A DNA stretch of 15,845 nucleotides from contig DNHA01000204.1 in the NCBI GenBank assembly GCA_003486025.1, forward strand, positions 1 to 15,845, read 5' to 3'. The translations under genes were made by a program, and so were the position numbers. Positions 1 to 6,917 of the stretch are shown here, piece by piece. Positions within the stretch are counted from its first letter, which is position 1, and each line of letters opens with the position of its first letter. The notes under the pieces were generated by a model. The model did not search any database, had not been told where the DNA came from, and was given only the letters and a program-made list of their open reading frames with translations. Source of the DNA: Micrococcaceae bacterium. GTDB lineage: Bacteria; Actinomycetota; Actinomycetes; Actinomycetales; Micrococcaceae.

Positions 1-141
1 GGTATGGAATATCAGTAGCTCCACACGAACATAATTCAGATTCTGCAAGATGGATATGAGTGCGATAATTCCCAGAACAATTGCTGTCCATTGTTTGGCA
101 GAAAGCCGGCGGTGCCCTGCCGGGACTGAATCCTGGCTCAT
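1..141 (-). CDS. LapA/DUF1049-like small membrane protein, C-terminus outside window
   Basis: Only the first 47 residues are visible; the gene runs off the left edge. Its ATG lies at 141-139 and shares the four bases ATGA with the TGA stop of the upstream tetR gene, so translational coupling is likely. The visible protein has a short polar, basic N-terminus (SQDSVPAGHRRLSAKQW), then one hydrophobic helix (about residues 19-33) followed by QNLNYVRVELLIF. A helix followed by a QN...V...F stretch is typical of the LapA (DUF1049) family of small inner-membrane proteins, which have a role in lipopolysaccharide assembly in Gram-negatives but no clear role in actinobacteria. The family call rests on one helix and a short motif, so it is tentative. 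The gene could instead encode another small membrane protein whose expression is tied to the TetR gene. Confidence 0.55.
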   Translation of the reverse strand, partial: MSQDSVPAGHRRLSAKQWTAIVLGIIALISILQNLNYVRVELLIFHT

Positions 142-791
142 GTGAGGTCTCTCGATGCTAGTAGTCCGGTCACCAGGGCGCGTAATCCGCGTTCAAAAGA
201 GTCGTCACTGGTGTTGACCCCGGTTGCGCGTTGCGCCGCCACTGCCTGGGTGAAGTGCGGGGTCGCCTCGCGATGATTGCTGGTATCAAAGATGTCGTGC
301 GGTGCACCGGTATCCATTGCCGATCCGAAGATGAAGGACTCAAGGGCGACGATGGTGGGAATCACTGCGGCGTCGGCCAGACCATGGTCTCTCAGTGTTT
401 CTGCCACATGCTCATACAATGCTATAGTGCGCGGGGAATCAGATACCGGTAGCACTGCGATGACCGGAATCAGCGGGATGTGCAACGCAAAAACGCTTCG
501 GTAGCTCGTCGCCCATTGGATCAGCGCCTCGTGGATCTCAAGTTTCCCAAAGGCCGAGGTGTCTACCTGAGCCATGACCAGTTCCTGGATCCATTGCAGT
601 AGGTCTTGTTTGGAATCGACATGGTTGTAGAGCGCCGAAGGCGATACTCCCAAAGATCGTGCGAGTTGCTGCATGGTCAGCGCATCATAACCGTCTTGGG
701 AGACTAGGCTCAGCGCGTGCTCGGTAATGCGATCTCGGCTGAGTATCGCTGTGCGTGGCCTTCCAGCCCGTCGAGGACTCTCGGTACTCAT
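138..791 (-). CDS. TetR/AcrR family transcriptional regulator, probable repressor of the divergent putrescine operon
   Basis: A one-component DNA-binding regulator of 217 aa. The N-terminal helix-turn-helix spans about residues 20-65 and carries the family signature: GYDALTMQQLARSLGVSPSALYNHV followed by a lysine-containing helix (motif given only in part: TMQQLARSLGVSPSALYNH). The rest is a helical ligand-binding domain, seen as alternating hydrophobic helices, and resembles the TetR_C class. I chose ATG 791 because AGGGGGA sits about 8 nt before it. An upstream in-frame ATG at 815 would add eight residues but has no ribosome-binding site. The gene is divergent from puo; the 105-bp gap holds a promoter and a perfect inverted repeat (858-878), so control of puo, and perhaps of itself, is the natural inference. 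The ligand is unknown; putrescine or its oxidation product is a guess. Its stop overlaps the start of the next minus-strand gene. Confidence 0.9.
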   Translation of the reverse strand: MSTESPRRAGRPRTAILSRDRITEHALSLVSQDGYDALTMQQLARSLGVSPSALYNHVDSKQDLLQWIQELVMAQVDTSAFGKLEIHEALIQWATSYRSVFALHIPLIPVIAVLPVSDSPRTIALYEHVAETLRDHGLADAAVIPTIVALESFIFGSAMDTGAPHDIFDTSNHREATPHFTQAVAAQRATGVNTSDDSFERGLRALVTGLLASRDLT

Positions 792-817
792 TCCAATTTC
801 CCCCTGACGTGGCATGC

Positions 818-846
818 TTCACAAGAGCATCTTCGTACCCTATGCT
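818..846 (+). promoter_or_regulatory. Predicted sigma-70-type promoter of the puo operon
   Basis: TTCACA (818-823) and TATGCT (841-846) are separated by exactly 17 bp, a good match to a housekeeping -35/-10 pair. Transcription would start near 853, just before the inverted repeat at 858-878 and about 44 nt before the preferred GTG start of puo. Not experimentally supported. Confidence 0.55.
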
Positions 847-857
847 ATACGCAGAGG

Positions 858-878
858 TAAATGAACCAAATTCATTTA
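858..878. promoter_or_regulatory. Perfect inverted repeat, likely TetR operator
   Basis: The two 8-bp arms TAAATGAA and TTCATTTA are exact reverse complements separated by 5 bp (CCAAA). The element sits just downstream of the predicted transcription start and upstream of the puo ribosome-binding site, so a bound repressor could block initiation or early elongation. It is the only strong palindrome in the tetR-puo gap. TetR-family proteins usually bind palindromes of about 15-25 bp next to their own gene. Its assignment to the adjacent TetR is an inference. Confidence 0.6.
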
Positions 879-896
879 GTGCCGAAGGGAATTATT

Positions 897-2309
897 GTGA
901 AACAGATCGAACGCGACGTTGTCATTATCGGGGCAGGTCCATCGGGTCTCACCGCCGCCTATGAACTGAAAAAGTGTGGGAAAACGGTGGCAGTTCTTGA
1001 AGCCCGCGACCGCGTCGGCGGACGTACCTGGAGCGAAGAAATGGAGGGGGCGACCATTGAAATTGGCGGGCAATGGATTAGCCCGGACCAAACCGGGTTA
1101 TATTCGCTAATCAACGAACTGGGCATCGAAACCTTCGAGCGTTACAAGGAAGGCAAAAGCCTGTACCGCACAGCGGAGGGCGAAACCATTGCCTACGAAG
1201 GTGAAGATTTCCCCGTAGCGCCAAGCACCGTGGCCGAAATGAACAAGCTCATCGAAGTGATGAATGGCCTCGCAGCGCAAATGGATCCGGACAAGCCGTG
1301 GGAGCACCCGCAGGCTGAAAAGCTTGACATGATCTCCTTCCATCACTTCCTGCGCGAGCACAGCAGCGATGAACTTGCCTGCGATAACGTGGGTCTATTT
1401 ATCGCCGGTGGCATGCTGACCAAACCCGCTCACACCTTCTCGGCGCTGCAAGCGGTGCTCATGGCTTCCTCGGCTGGCTCCTTCGACAATCTTGTGGACG
1501 AAGACTTCATTCTTGACCGCCGTATCGTTGGCACCATGCAGGGCGTCTCCAAAACGGTGGCCGAACGCCTGGGCGACGACGTGTACCTGGAGAACCCGGT
1601 ACTCAAGCTTGAATGGTCACAGGACGGCGTGATTGCCCACGGTGCGACGGTGAGCGTCAAGGCCAAAAAGGCCGTGATTGCGGTTCCTCCGAACCTGTAC
1701 TCGCGTATCAGCTACGTTCCTGCGCTTCCACGCAAGCAATTGGTCACCCACCAGCACCAGTCCATGGGATTGGTGATCAAGGTTCACGCAGTGTACGAGA
1801 CCCCTTTTTGGCGTGAAGCTGGACTTTCCGGGACCTGCTTCGGACCTAATGCAGTAGTCCAGGAACTCTACGACAATACCTACACCGGAGAAAGCACCGG
1901 CACACTGGTCGGATTTATCTCCGATGTTGACGCCGATGCCATGTGGGAATTAGACGAAGCAGAACGCAAATCGCAGATCTTGCAGGGAATCGCCGACTTC
2001 CTCGGTGCTAAGGCCTTGGACCCCAAGGTCTTTTACCTCTCCGACTTCGCGGCCGAAGAATGGACCCGCGGCGCCTACGCCACCAGCTACGACCTTGGTG
2101 GTCTGACTCGCTTTGGCTCAGTCCAGAACGATAATGTGGGACCGCTGTACTTCTCCTCTTCAGATCTTGCCGGTGAGGGCTACCAGCATGTGGATGGTGC
2201 GGTACGCATGGGACGCCGTAGCGCTGCTCGAATCATCGCAAAGCTAGAAGGAAGCAGCTATGACGAAAGCTATGACGGTGTTGCTCCGCTAGGAAAGGTC
2301 AGCGCCTAG
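897..2309 (+). CDS. puo: Putrescine oxidase (FAD-dependent amine oxidase)
   Basis: Predicted to oxidise putrescine with O2 to 4-aminobutanal, ammonia and H2O2 (EC 1.4.3.10) in the cytoplasm. The N-terminal FAD-binding Rossmann motif is GAGPSG (residues 12-17), followed by an acidic strand end and RDRVGGRTW. The C-terminal FAD region is EGYQHVDGAVRMG. The middle carries long stretches I recall from the Rhodococcus erythropolis and Kocuria enzymes, such as GLFIAGGMLTKPAH, VPPNLYSR, GLVIKVHAVYETPFWRE and EEWTRGAYA. Glu323, in VVQELYDN, falls one residue from the Glu324 reported to set diamine specificity in the R. erythropolis enzyme. I chose GTG 897 because GAAGGGA lies about 7 nt upstream; this gives 470 aa, starting KQIERDVVIIGAG. 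An in-frame ATG at 861 lies inside the operator palindrome and has AGAGG only 3 nt away. It is the first gene of an operon with the UspA and permease genes (2-nt gap to usp). No aminobutanal dehydrogenase is in the window. Confidence 0.93.
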   Translation: MKQIERDVVIIGAGPSGLTAAYELKKCGKTVAVLEARDRVGGRTWSEEMEGATIEIGGQWISPDQTGLYSLINELGIETFERYKEGKSLYRTAEGETIAYEGEDFPVAPSTVAEMNKLIEVMNGLAAQMDPDKPWEHPQAEKLDMISFHHFLREHSSDELACDNVGLFIAGGMLTKPAHTFSALQAVLMASSAGSFDNLVDEDFILDRRIVGTMQGVSKTVAERLGDDVYLENPVLKLEWSQDGVIAHGATVSVKAKKAVIAVPPNLYSRISYVPALPRKQLVTHQHQSMGLVIKVHAVYETPFWREAGLSGTCFGPNAVVQELYDNTYTGESTGTLVGFISDVDADAMWELDEAERKSQILQGIADFLGAKALDPKVFYLSDFAAEEWTRGAYATSYDLGGLTRFGSVQNDNVGPLYFSSSDLAGEGYQHVDGAVRMGRRSAARIIAKLEGSSYDESYDGVAPLGKVSA

Positions 2310-2311
2310 CC

Positions 2312-3169
2312 ATGAATCTGCTTGTTGGATACACCGCAGATCAGCGCGGTGCCGAAGCACTGGAACTGGCGGCTGCTCTAGTGGCGGGAACCACAACGCC
2401 TAGCCTGACCATAGGCATTGTGGTGCCTGCAGCGACACCCTTCAGCGCCATCTACCCCGGTGGCGACCATGGGTTCGACTCTATTCTCTCGGCCAAAGTT
2501 GATGAGTGGGCAGTTGCCGCGCTAGCCCAGGTTCCGCAAGGAGTCAGCGCCAAAGTCGTGGCTCGCTCGGTATCCTCGGTCGCCGAAGGCCTGATTGAGC
2601 TTGCCGTAGAAACCGGTGTGCATGGCATCGTCTTGGGTGGGCGTAAACGCCACCGTGCGGGATTTTTCATGCCCGGCGCGGTAGCAAATGCACTCCTGCA
2701 CGCCTCACCGGTTCCGGTATTCATGTCCAGCCCGCAGGCGCTTGCCTCGTTGCGTGCAGCGAACGGGCAAATCACCCGAATGACAGCATTCGTCGGAGAC
2801 CGTCCCGGAGCGCGGGAGGTCATTGCCAATGCGGCCAAGTTCGCCACGGTCCGCAAAGTTGCATTACGCGTCGCGACGCTCGTAGCCGATACCGACGTAT
2901 CGGATCCAGCCACTGAGCTTGATCCGCATCTGGTGCGCACCAAGAAGTTCCTCGCGGAACTGACCGAGTCCATGGGACTGCAGGCAAGTATCGAAGTGAT
3001 TTCACGTCAAAGCCTGGATGAAGCCATTGATTCGCTGGCTTGGGAAGCCGGAGAAGTAGCAATTCTGGGTTCTTCCCGGTTAGCTGCAAGCCGTCGTCTC
3101 TTTGTCGGAGCCAAGGCCCAACGAATCCTAGGCAAGTTGCACGTGCCCATGGCAGTGATACCGAACTAA
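2312..3169 (+). CDS. Universal stress protein, tandem UspA domains
   Basis: A 285-residue cytoplasmic protein made of two UspA-type domains (about 1-143 and 145-285). Domain 1 starts NLLVGYTADQRGAEAL and ends with IVLGGRKRHRAGFFMPGAVA and ASPVPVFM. Domain 2 ends with VAILGSSRLAASRRLFVGAKA and LHVPMAVIPN. These are the usual late beta-strand and nucleotide-loop positions, but the G-2x-G-9x-G(S/T) ATP loop is only partly kept, most weakly in domain 2, so ATP binding is uncertain. The start is 2 nt after the puo stop. The best Shine-Dalgarno (AGGAAAGG, 2291-2298) is rather far (13 nt) and partly inside an inverted repeat (GCTAGG 2288-2293 with CCTAGC 2305-2310), so coupling to puo translation is plausible. 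Tandem Usp proteins are common in actinobacteria. A protective role against H2O2 made by Puo is inferred from position only. Confidence 0.88.
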   Translation: MNLLVGYTADQRGAEALELAAALVAGTTTPSLTIGIVVPAATPFSAIYPGGDHGFDSILSAKVDEWAVAALAQVPQGVSAKVVARSVSSVAEGLIELAVETGVHGIVLGGRKRHRAGFFMPGAVANALLHASPVPVFMSSPQALASLRAANGQITRMTAFVGDRPGAREVIANAAKFATVRKVALRVATLVADTDVSDPATELDPHLVRTKKFLAELTESMGLQASIEVISRQSLDEAIDSLAWEAGEVAILGSSRLAASRRLFVGAKAQRILGKLHVPMAVIPN

Positions 3170-3195
3170 AACCATCGCGCGGGGGATTACCCGTT

Positions 3196-3225
3196 TTCCC
3201 GGCGGCCGCAGAAGTCTGCCGGGAA
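3196..3225 (+). repeat. Intercistronic hairpin between usp and permease genes
   Basis: TTCCCGGC (3196-3203) and GCCGGGAA (3218-3225) are exact reverse complements with a 14-nt loop, in the 77-nt gap before the permease. No T-run follows, so a full intrinsic terminator is unlikely; mRNA processing or a polarity element that lowers or stabilises one part of the message fits better. Confidence 0.5.
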
Positions 3226-3246
3226 TAAACCCAGAAGGTTAACACT

Positions 3247-4755
3247 ATGTCGCAAGAACTGAGGCAGGAAACTGCCGAACAACCAGAGAGTGGTCTGCAC
3301 TCTAAAGGTTTGTCCACCGGCACCGTAGGAGTACTCGGACTAGTAGTCATCGGTATCTCCTGCATTGCCCCGGCCTACACTTTGACCGCCGGACTCGGCG
3401 CCACGGTGGCCGTGGTTGGCACGAGCCTTCCGGCAATTTTGCTGGCCGGCTTCATTCCGATGTTGCTGGTCGCTTTGGGATACCGCGAGCTGAACAACGC
3501 GATGCCGGATTCTGGAACCTCGTTTACCTGGGCCACCAGGGCCTTCGGACCGATGATCGGTTGGATGGGCGGTTGGGGGCTTATCGCGGCTACCGTGATC
3601 GTCTTATCCAACCTGGCCGCCGTGGCGGTGGACTTCTTCTATATCCTCCTCGCCCAGCTCACCGGAAACCAAGCAATCGCCGACTTAACGAAAAACTTGT
3701 GGGTCAACATTCCCACCACGCTGGTCTTCATCGCGGCCGCCGCTTACATTTCCTATCGTGGACTCAACGCCACCAAGGTGTTCCAGTACATATTGGTTGG
3801 TTTTCAAGTGGCGGTCTTGCTGCTCTTTGCGATCATGGCGTTCACCAGTTCCACGCCCTTTGACCGGACACCAATTAGCCTAGACATGTTCAATCCGGCC
3901 TCAGTGGATTCATTCACCGCGTTCGCCGCAGGCATTTCCCTGTCAATCTTCGTTTTCTGGGGTTGGGATGTCACGCTGACCATGAATGAAGAAACCACTG
4001 ACCCGGCCAAGGTTCCCGGCCGCGGTGCGACGTGGACGGTGCTACTCATCATCGCGTTGTACCTTGCGGTGTCTTTGGGCGTTCTGTACTGGGCCGGAGT
4101 GGGCCAAACCGGACTCGGCGCGGGCAATGAGGCAAACCAGGAATCAATTTTCGCGGTGCTCTCCGGACCTATCATGGGTCCACTAGCCATTCTGATGTCG
4201 CTGGCGATTCTCTCCTCCTCGGCGGCTTCGCTGCAGTCAACCATGGTTTCTCCGGCACGTACCTTGCTGGCCATGGGGTACTACAAGGCGTTGCCACCGA
4301 GCTTCGCAAAGATTTCCCCGCGTTTCATGTCCCCTTCGGTTGCCACGGTAGTCTCGGCAGCAGCCGCGGCCGTGTTCTACGTGGTGACTCGGTTGATTTC
4401 TGAAAATGCCCTGTGGGATACCATCACTGCGCTGGGACTGATGATCTGCTTCTACTACGGGATTACCGCACTCGCCTGTGTCTGGTATTTCCGCTCTGAA
4501 TTGTTTGCAAGCGTTCGGAATTTCTTCTTCAAGTTCCTTGCACCCCTCATCGGCGGTGTAGTGCTGCTGGTGATGTTCTTCAGCACGGCCATCGAATCAA
4601 TGAATCCCGACTATGGCTCAGGATCCGCGATCGGTTCTGTGGGCATGGTCTTCATTCTAGGGGTGGGTGTTTTGCTACTCGGTGTCGCAATCATGCTGTT
4701 CACCAAGTGGCGGCATCCGGCATTCTTCAGAGGAGAAACCATTAAGACTCGGTAG
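3247..4755 (+). CDS. APC-superfamily amino acid/polyamine permease
   Basis: A 502-residue cytoplasmic-membrane transporter with about 12 predicted membrane helices separated by short loops. After a polar N-terminus of about 20 residues the sequence KGLSTGTVGVLGLVVIGIS and IAPAYTLTAGLG forms helix 1, with the broken-helix GIS/AP region typical of APC permeases. YRELNNAMPDSGTSFTWATRAFGPMIG (helices 2-3; quoted in part: MPDSGTSFTWATRAFGP) is the conserved APC signature, and FWGWDVTLTMNEETTDPAK marks the helix 6 region with the acidic E-E-T-DP motif. The start ATG has AGAAGG 8 nt upstream. As third gene of the puo operon, it most likely imports putrescine or a related amine or amino acid; the substrate cannot be read from sequence. 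It has no close terminator; the next gene follows after 68 nt with a hairpin between. Confidence 0.85.
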   Translation: MSQELRQETAEQPESGLHSKGLSTGTVGVLGLVVIGISCIAPAYTLTAGLGATVAVVGTSLPAILLAGFIPMLLVALGYRELNNAMPDSGTSFTWATRAFGPMIGWMGGWGLIAATVIVLSNLAAVAVDFFYILLAQLTGNQAIADLTKNLWVNIPTTLVFIAAAAYISYRGLNATKVFQYILVGFQVAVLLLFAIMAFTSSTPFDRTPISLDMFNPASVDSFTAFAAGISLSIFVFWGWDVTLTMNEETTDPAKVPGRGATWTVLLIIALYLAVSLGVLYWAGVGQTGLGAGNEANQESIFAVLSGPIMGPLAILMSLAILSSSAASLQSTMVSPARTLLAMGYYKALPPSFAKISPRFMSPSVATVVSAAAAAVFYVVTRLISENALWDTITALGLMICFYYGITALACVWYFRSELFASVRNFFFKFLAPLIGGVVLLVMFFSTAIESMNPDYGSGSAIGSVGMVFILGVGVLLLGVAIMLFTKWRHPAFFRGETIKTR

Positions 4756-4792
4756 CTAGTTACCCTTGCTGCACTCAACAATTGTTATTGAA

Positions 4793-4817
4793 CCACCCAC
4801 TAATGCTCAGTGGGTGG
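4793..4817 (+). promoter_or_regulatory. Hairpin covering the arsC ribosome-binding site
   Basis: CCACCCACT (4793-4801) and AGTGGGTGG (4809-4817) pair perfectly over 9 bp with a 7-nt loop. The 3' arm contains the only purine-rich Shine-Dalgarno candidate (GGTGGA, 4813-4818) for the arsC-like ATG at 4824. No T-tract follows, so it is not a standard terminator. It could limit arsC translation or act as an RNA switch. A short palindrome AACAATTGTT (4777-4786) lies just upstream. Confidence 0.45.
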
Positions 4818-4823
4818 ATCAAT

Positions 4824-5234
4824 ATGTTCATGGCTACTTCGGTTCTTTTTATCTGTTCTCGCAATGCAGGCAAGTCGCAAATGGCTGCGGCCTTGATGGA
4901 CCTCGTCTCGGAGGGCAAGGTGACGAGCTATTCGGCCGGGACAAACCCTGGCGCCGTGATCAACCACGAGGCTGCTGAATCGATCGCCGAGGCCGGGGCA
5001 GACATGTCCGCAGGTATACCCAAGAGCATTGACCCTGCAATATTGGACCAAGTGGACCGCGTAGTTATTCTGGGCAGCGAAGCGAATCCCAGCATCAACG
5101 AAAACATTCCCACCGAACGCTGGGTCACCTACGAGCCAAGCGAGGACGGGATGACAGGCAGTGAACGGATGAACCTGATCCGTGATGAAATTGCCGAGCG
5201 GGTACGCGAACTGTACCGCGAACTGGAGAAATAA
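4824..5234 (+). CDS. arsC: Arsenate-mycothiol transferase / low-molecular-weight phosphatase family (ArsC1-like)
   Basis: A 136-residue cytoplasmic protein of the low-molecular-weight tyrosine phosphatase fold. The P-loop is CSRNAGKSQMA with the nucleophile at Cys11. The usual CX5R arginine is Lys17, which I recall as normal for actinobacterial ArsC1/ArsC2 enzymes (Corynebacterium glutamicum motif NGGKSQ). Those join arsenate to mycothiol, and mycoredoxin then releases arsenite (EC 2.8.4.2). Further shared blocks are SAGTNPGAVIN, EAGADMS, DRVVILGSEA and ERMNLIRDEIAERV. One oddity: where the Corynebacterium protein has VTDEPSE this one has VTYEPSE (Tyr103), so the loop acid may be changed. I chose ATG 4824 (spacing 5 nt from GGTGGA); longer starts run into the upstream hairpin. 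No arsR or arsenite pump is adjacent; the next gene is an overlapping MFS transporter. Confidence 0.8.
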   Translation: MFMATSVLFICSRNAGKSQMAAALMDLVSEGKVTSYSAGTNPGAVINHEAAESIAEAGADMSAGIPKSIDPAILDQVDRVVILGSEANPSINENIPTERWVTYEPSEDGMTGSERMNLIRDEIAERVRELYRELEK

Positions 5235-6426
5235 AATCAGCGTTAGCAAGACGAAACAGGGCACAACCTCGTGGTGGCTACCGGGAATCTGCCTGATTCT
5301 CACCGGATGGTGCGCTAACCAATATGTGTCACTCATCAGCTGGTATCAGCAGCACCGCGAGCTTAGCGAATTTGAAGCAATGCTGGTGATGGGCAGCTAC
5401 CTGCTCGGCATGATTCCGACGCTGCTGCTGGGTGGCCCGCTAGCCGACAAGTTTGGCCGCAAGCCTTTTACCCTCCTGGCTTTGACCGCCTCCACGCTCG
5501 GCTCGCTGAGCATGATGTTCGGGGCAGTTCACGACTCCGGGTTATATGCCGGACGAGTGCTTACCGGAATGGGCATGGGACTGGCCATGGTGGCGGTGAC
5601 CAGCTGGGTTAAAGTGCTCAGTGTGGGACCGGCAGGAGCAACCCGAGCAGCACTGTGCACCTCGGCCGGGTTTGCCATCGGTCCGATGATCTCCGGCACT
5701 ATTGTGGGCGCGAGCGCCAGCCCTGAACTCGCCTATGGAATTCACGCGGTAGCTGCGCTCTCGTGGTTATTTCTTATCACTACGGTCAAGGAAGAAAAGG
5801 CGATTCAGGCCAATAATTCTGGGACTGCGACCACCCCCGAGAATCTCAAGCGATTTAAACTCGTGGTGCTTCCCGCTGCCCCATGGGTCTTCGGACTCGC
5901 GGCAAGCGGTTTTGCTATCGTTCCCGCGTTGAGCTCAGCAGCAGGTCAGTCCTCATTGTTTTTCACGACTGCCGCGGTAGTTATCACCATGGGGATGGGT
6001 CTCCTGGTCCAGCCGCTGGCCAAACGCTATAACGACACCAGCAAGGTCACCGTACTGATGGCCGGACTGATCCTCGCCGTGCTGGCATTCGCCTTGATGA
6101 TCCTGGTGTATCTGAGCGGATCTGAAGCGCTGGGCTATGTGGCTTTCATCGTTTCGGGTTCGGCCAACGGAGTGCTGCTGGTCGCTGGGCTTAGCCAGGT
6201 ACTTGATCTTGCGGGATCTGGAGAAATCGGAAAACTTACGGGCCGGTTCTATGCCGTGTGCTTTATCGGCTTTAGCTTCCCAACGCTCTTTGCCATGTGG
6301 CGCCCGTTTGCTGATCCTCTCTGGTTCATTGCGCTGCTTATCGGGCTATGCCTTGTGAGCATGGTGTGCGTCTATGCCGCGCGCAAGCATCTGCCGGCAC
6401 GGACCTTGGCCCTGGTGCAAGGCTAA
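5185..6426 (+). CDS. MFS transporter (DHA1-type), start uncertain
   Basis: An inner-membrane transporter of about 400 aa with 12 predicted helices. The loop 2-3 signature GGPLADKFGRKP matches the MFS motif A (G-x-L-a-D-r-x-G-r-k), and a polar central loop (about residues 195-220, NNSGTATTPENLKRFK) splits the two halves. The start is a problem. ATG 5185 (or GTG 5182) overlaps arsC by 50 nt, has no Shine-Dalgarno and adds an untypical MKLPSGYANCTANWRNK leader. No other ATG, GTG or TTG occurs before helix 1 downstream of the arsC stop. A good Shine-Dalgarno, GGAG (5225-5228), instead precedes an in-frame ATC at 5236 by 7 nt, right after the arsC stop, suggesting a rare AUC start. Pairing with arsC suggests a related export task, but the substrate is unknown. 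It converges on the Lrp gene with only 2 bp between stops. Confidence 0.82.
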   Translation: MKLPSGYANCTANWRNKISVSKTKQGTTSWWLPGICLILTGWCANQYVSLISWYQQHRELSEFEAMLVMGSYLLGMIPTLLLGGPLADKFGRKPFTLLALTASTLGSLSMMFGAVHDSGLYAGRVLTGMGMGLAMVAVTSWVKVLSVGPAGATRAALCTSAGFAIGPMISGTIVGASASPELAYGIHAVAALSWLFLITTVKEEKAIQANNSGTATTPENLKRFKLVVLPAAPWVFGLAASGFAIVPALSSAAGQSSLFFTTAAVVITMGMGLLVQPLAKRYNDTSKVTVLMAGLILAVLAFALMILVYLSGSEALGYVAFIVSGSANGVLLVAGLSQVLDLAGSGEIGKLTGRFYAVCFIGFSFPTLFAMWRPFADPLWFIALLIGLCLVSMVCVYAARKHLPARTLALVQG

Positions 6427-6428
6427 AA

Positions 6429-6917
6429 CTAGTTCTTTGTTCCGCTCAGCTTCGACAGCAGTGCAGTGGTGCGGTAGGGGATAACATCACGCAGAATCAT
6501 TGAGGTTGAGGTGCGAGTGATCCCAGGGCATAAACGGATCTCTTCAGAGACGCGATAGAGGTCATCTGGATCGGTAGCCGAGACGCGAATCAGCAGATCG
6601 GTTTCCCCAGCAGGAGCAACGCATTCTAAAACTTCTGGGATGCGGCGCAAGGCATCGATGGCCTCGTTCAGGCTCGACTGGTTCAACTCAGCGCTCACAA
6701 ACGCACTGACTCCACGTCCCATAGAGCTTGGCAGGATACGGGCGGTATTCGGGCGCAAAGCACCGGAATGAGCCAGACGTTCCAGACGCGTCTGCACCGT
6801 TCCGCGTGCCAGGCCCAGCTGCTGAGCGAGCATCATGATCGGTACACGTGGATCATTATCTAAAGCCAACAGAATTCGGCGGTCGGTCTCATCGAGCTGA
6901 TACGTTTCCGAATTCAT
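6429..6917 (-). CDS. Lrp/AsnC family transcriptional regulator
   Basis: A 162-residue DNA-binding protein. The N-terminal winged HTH is LDETDRRILLALDNDPRVPIMMLAQQLGL and onward (about residues 7-55; key part: DETDRRILLALDNDPRV, then VQTRLERLAHSGAL). The C-terminal RAM/AsnC ligand domain is about 65-145, with VSAFVSAEL, VLECVAPAGETDLLIRV and CPGITRTSTSMILRDV, the last being the family's typical end. I chose ATG 6917 because AGGAGA lies 8 nt upstream; the in-frame ATG at 6941 has none. These proteins usually sense amino acids and act as octamers. It is transcribed away from the HTH gene at 7150 and converges with the MFS gene at 5185-6426. Either transporter is a candidate target, with nothing in the sequence to decide. 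Confidence 0.9.
   Translation of the reverse strand: MNSETYQLDETDRRILLALDNDPRVPIMMLAQQLGLARGTVQTRLERLAHSGALRPNTARILPSSMGRGVSAFVSAELNQSSLNEAIDALRRIPEVLECVAPAGETDLLIRVSATDPDDLYRVSEEIRLCPGITRTSTSMILRDVIPYRTTALLSKLSGTKN

Noticed and set aside
2452..2973. Long antisense frame opposite the UspA gene.
   Set aside because: It is a high-GC shadow frame, low in hydrophobic order, with no ribosome-binding site, wholly inside a well-supported gene.
3196..3225. Terminator between usp and permease genes.
   Set aside because: The hairpin is good but no T-run follows (ATAAACC), so full termination is not supported; listed as an intercistronic hairpin.
4824..4880. Loss of the catalytic arginine in the ArsC P-loop (CX5K).
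   Set aside because: Lys at this place (GKSQ) is, as far as I recall, the normal form in actinobacterial arsenate-mycothiol transferases, so it is not evidence of a broken enzyme.
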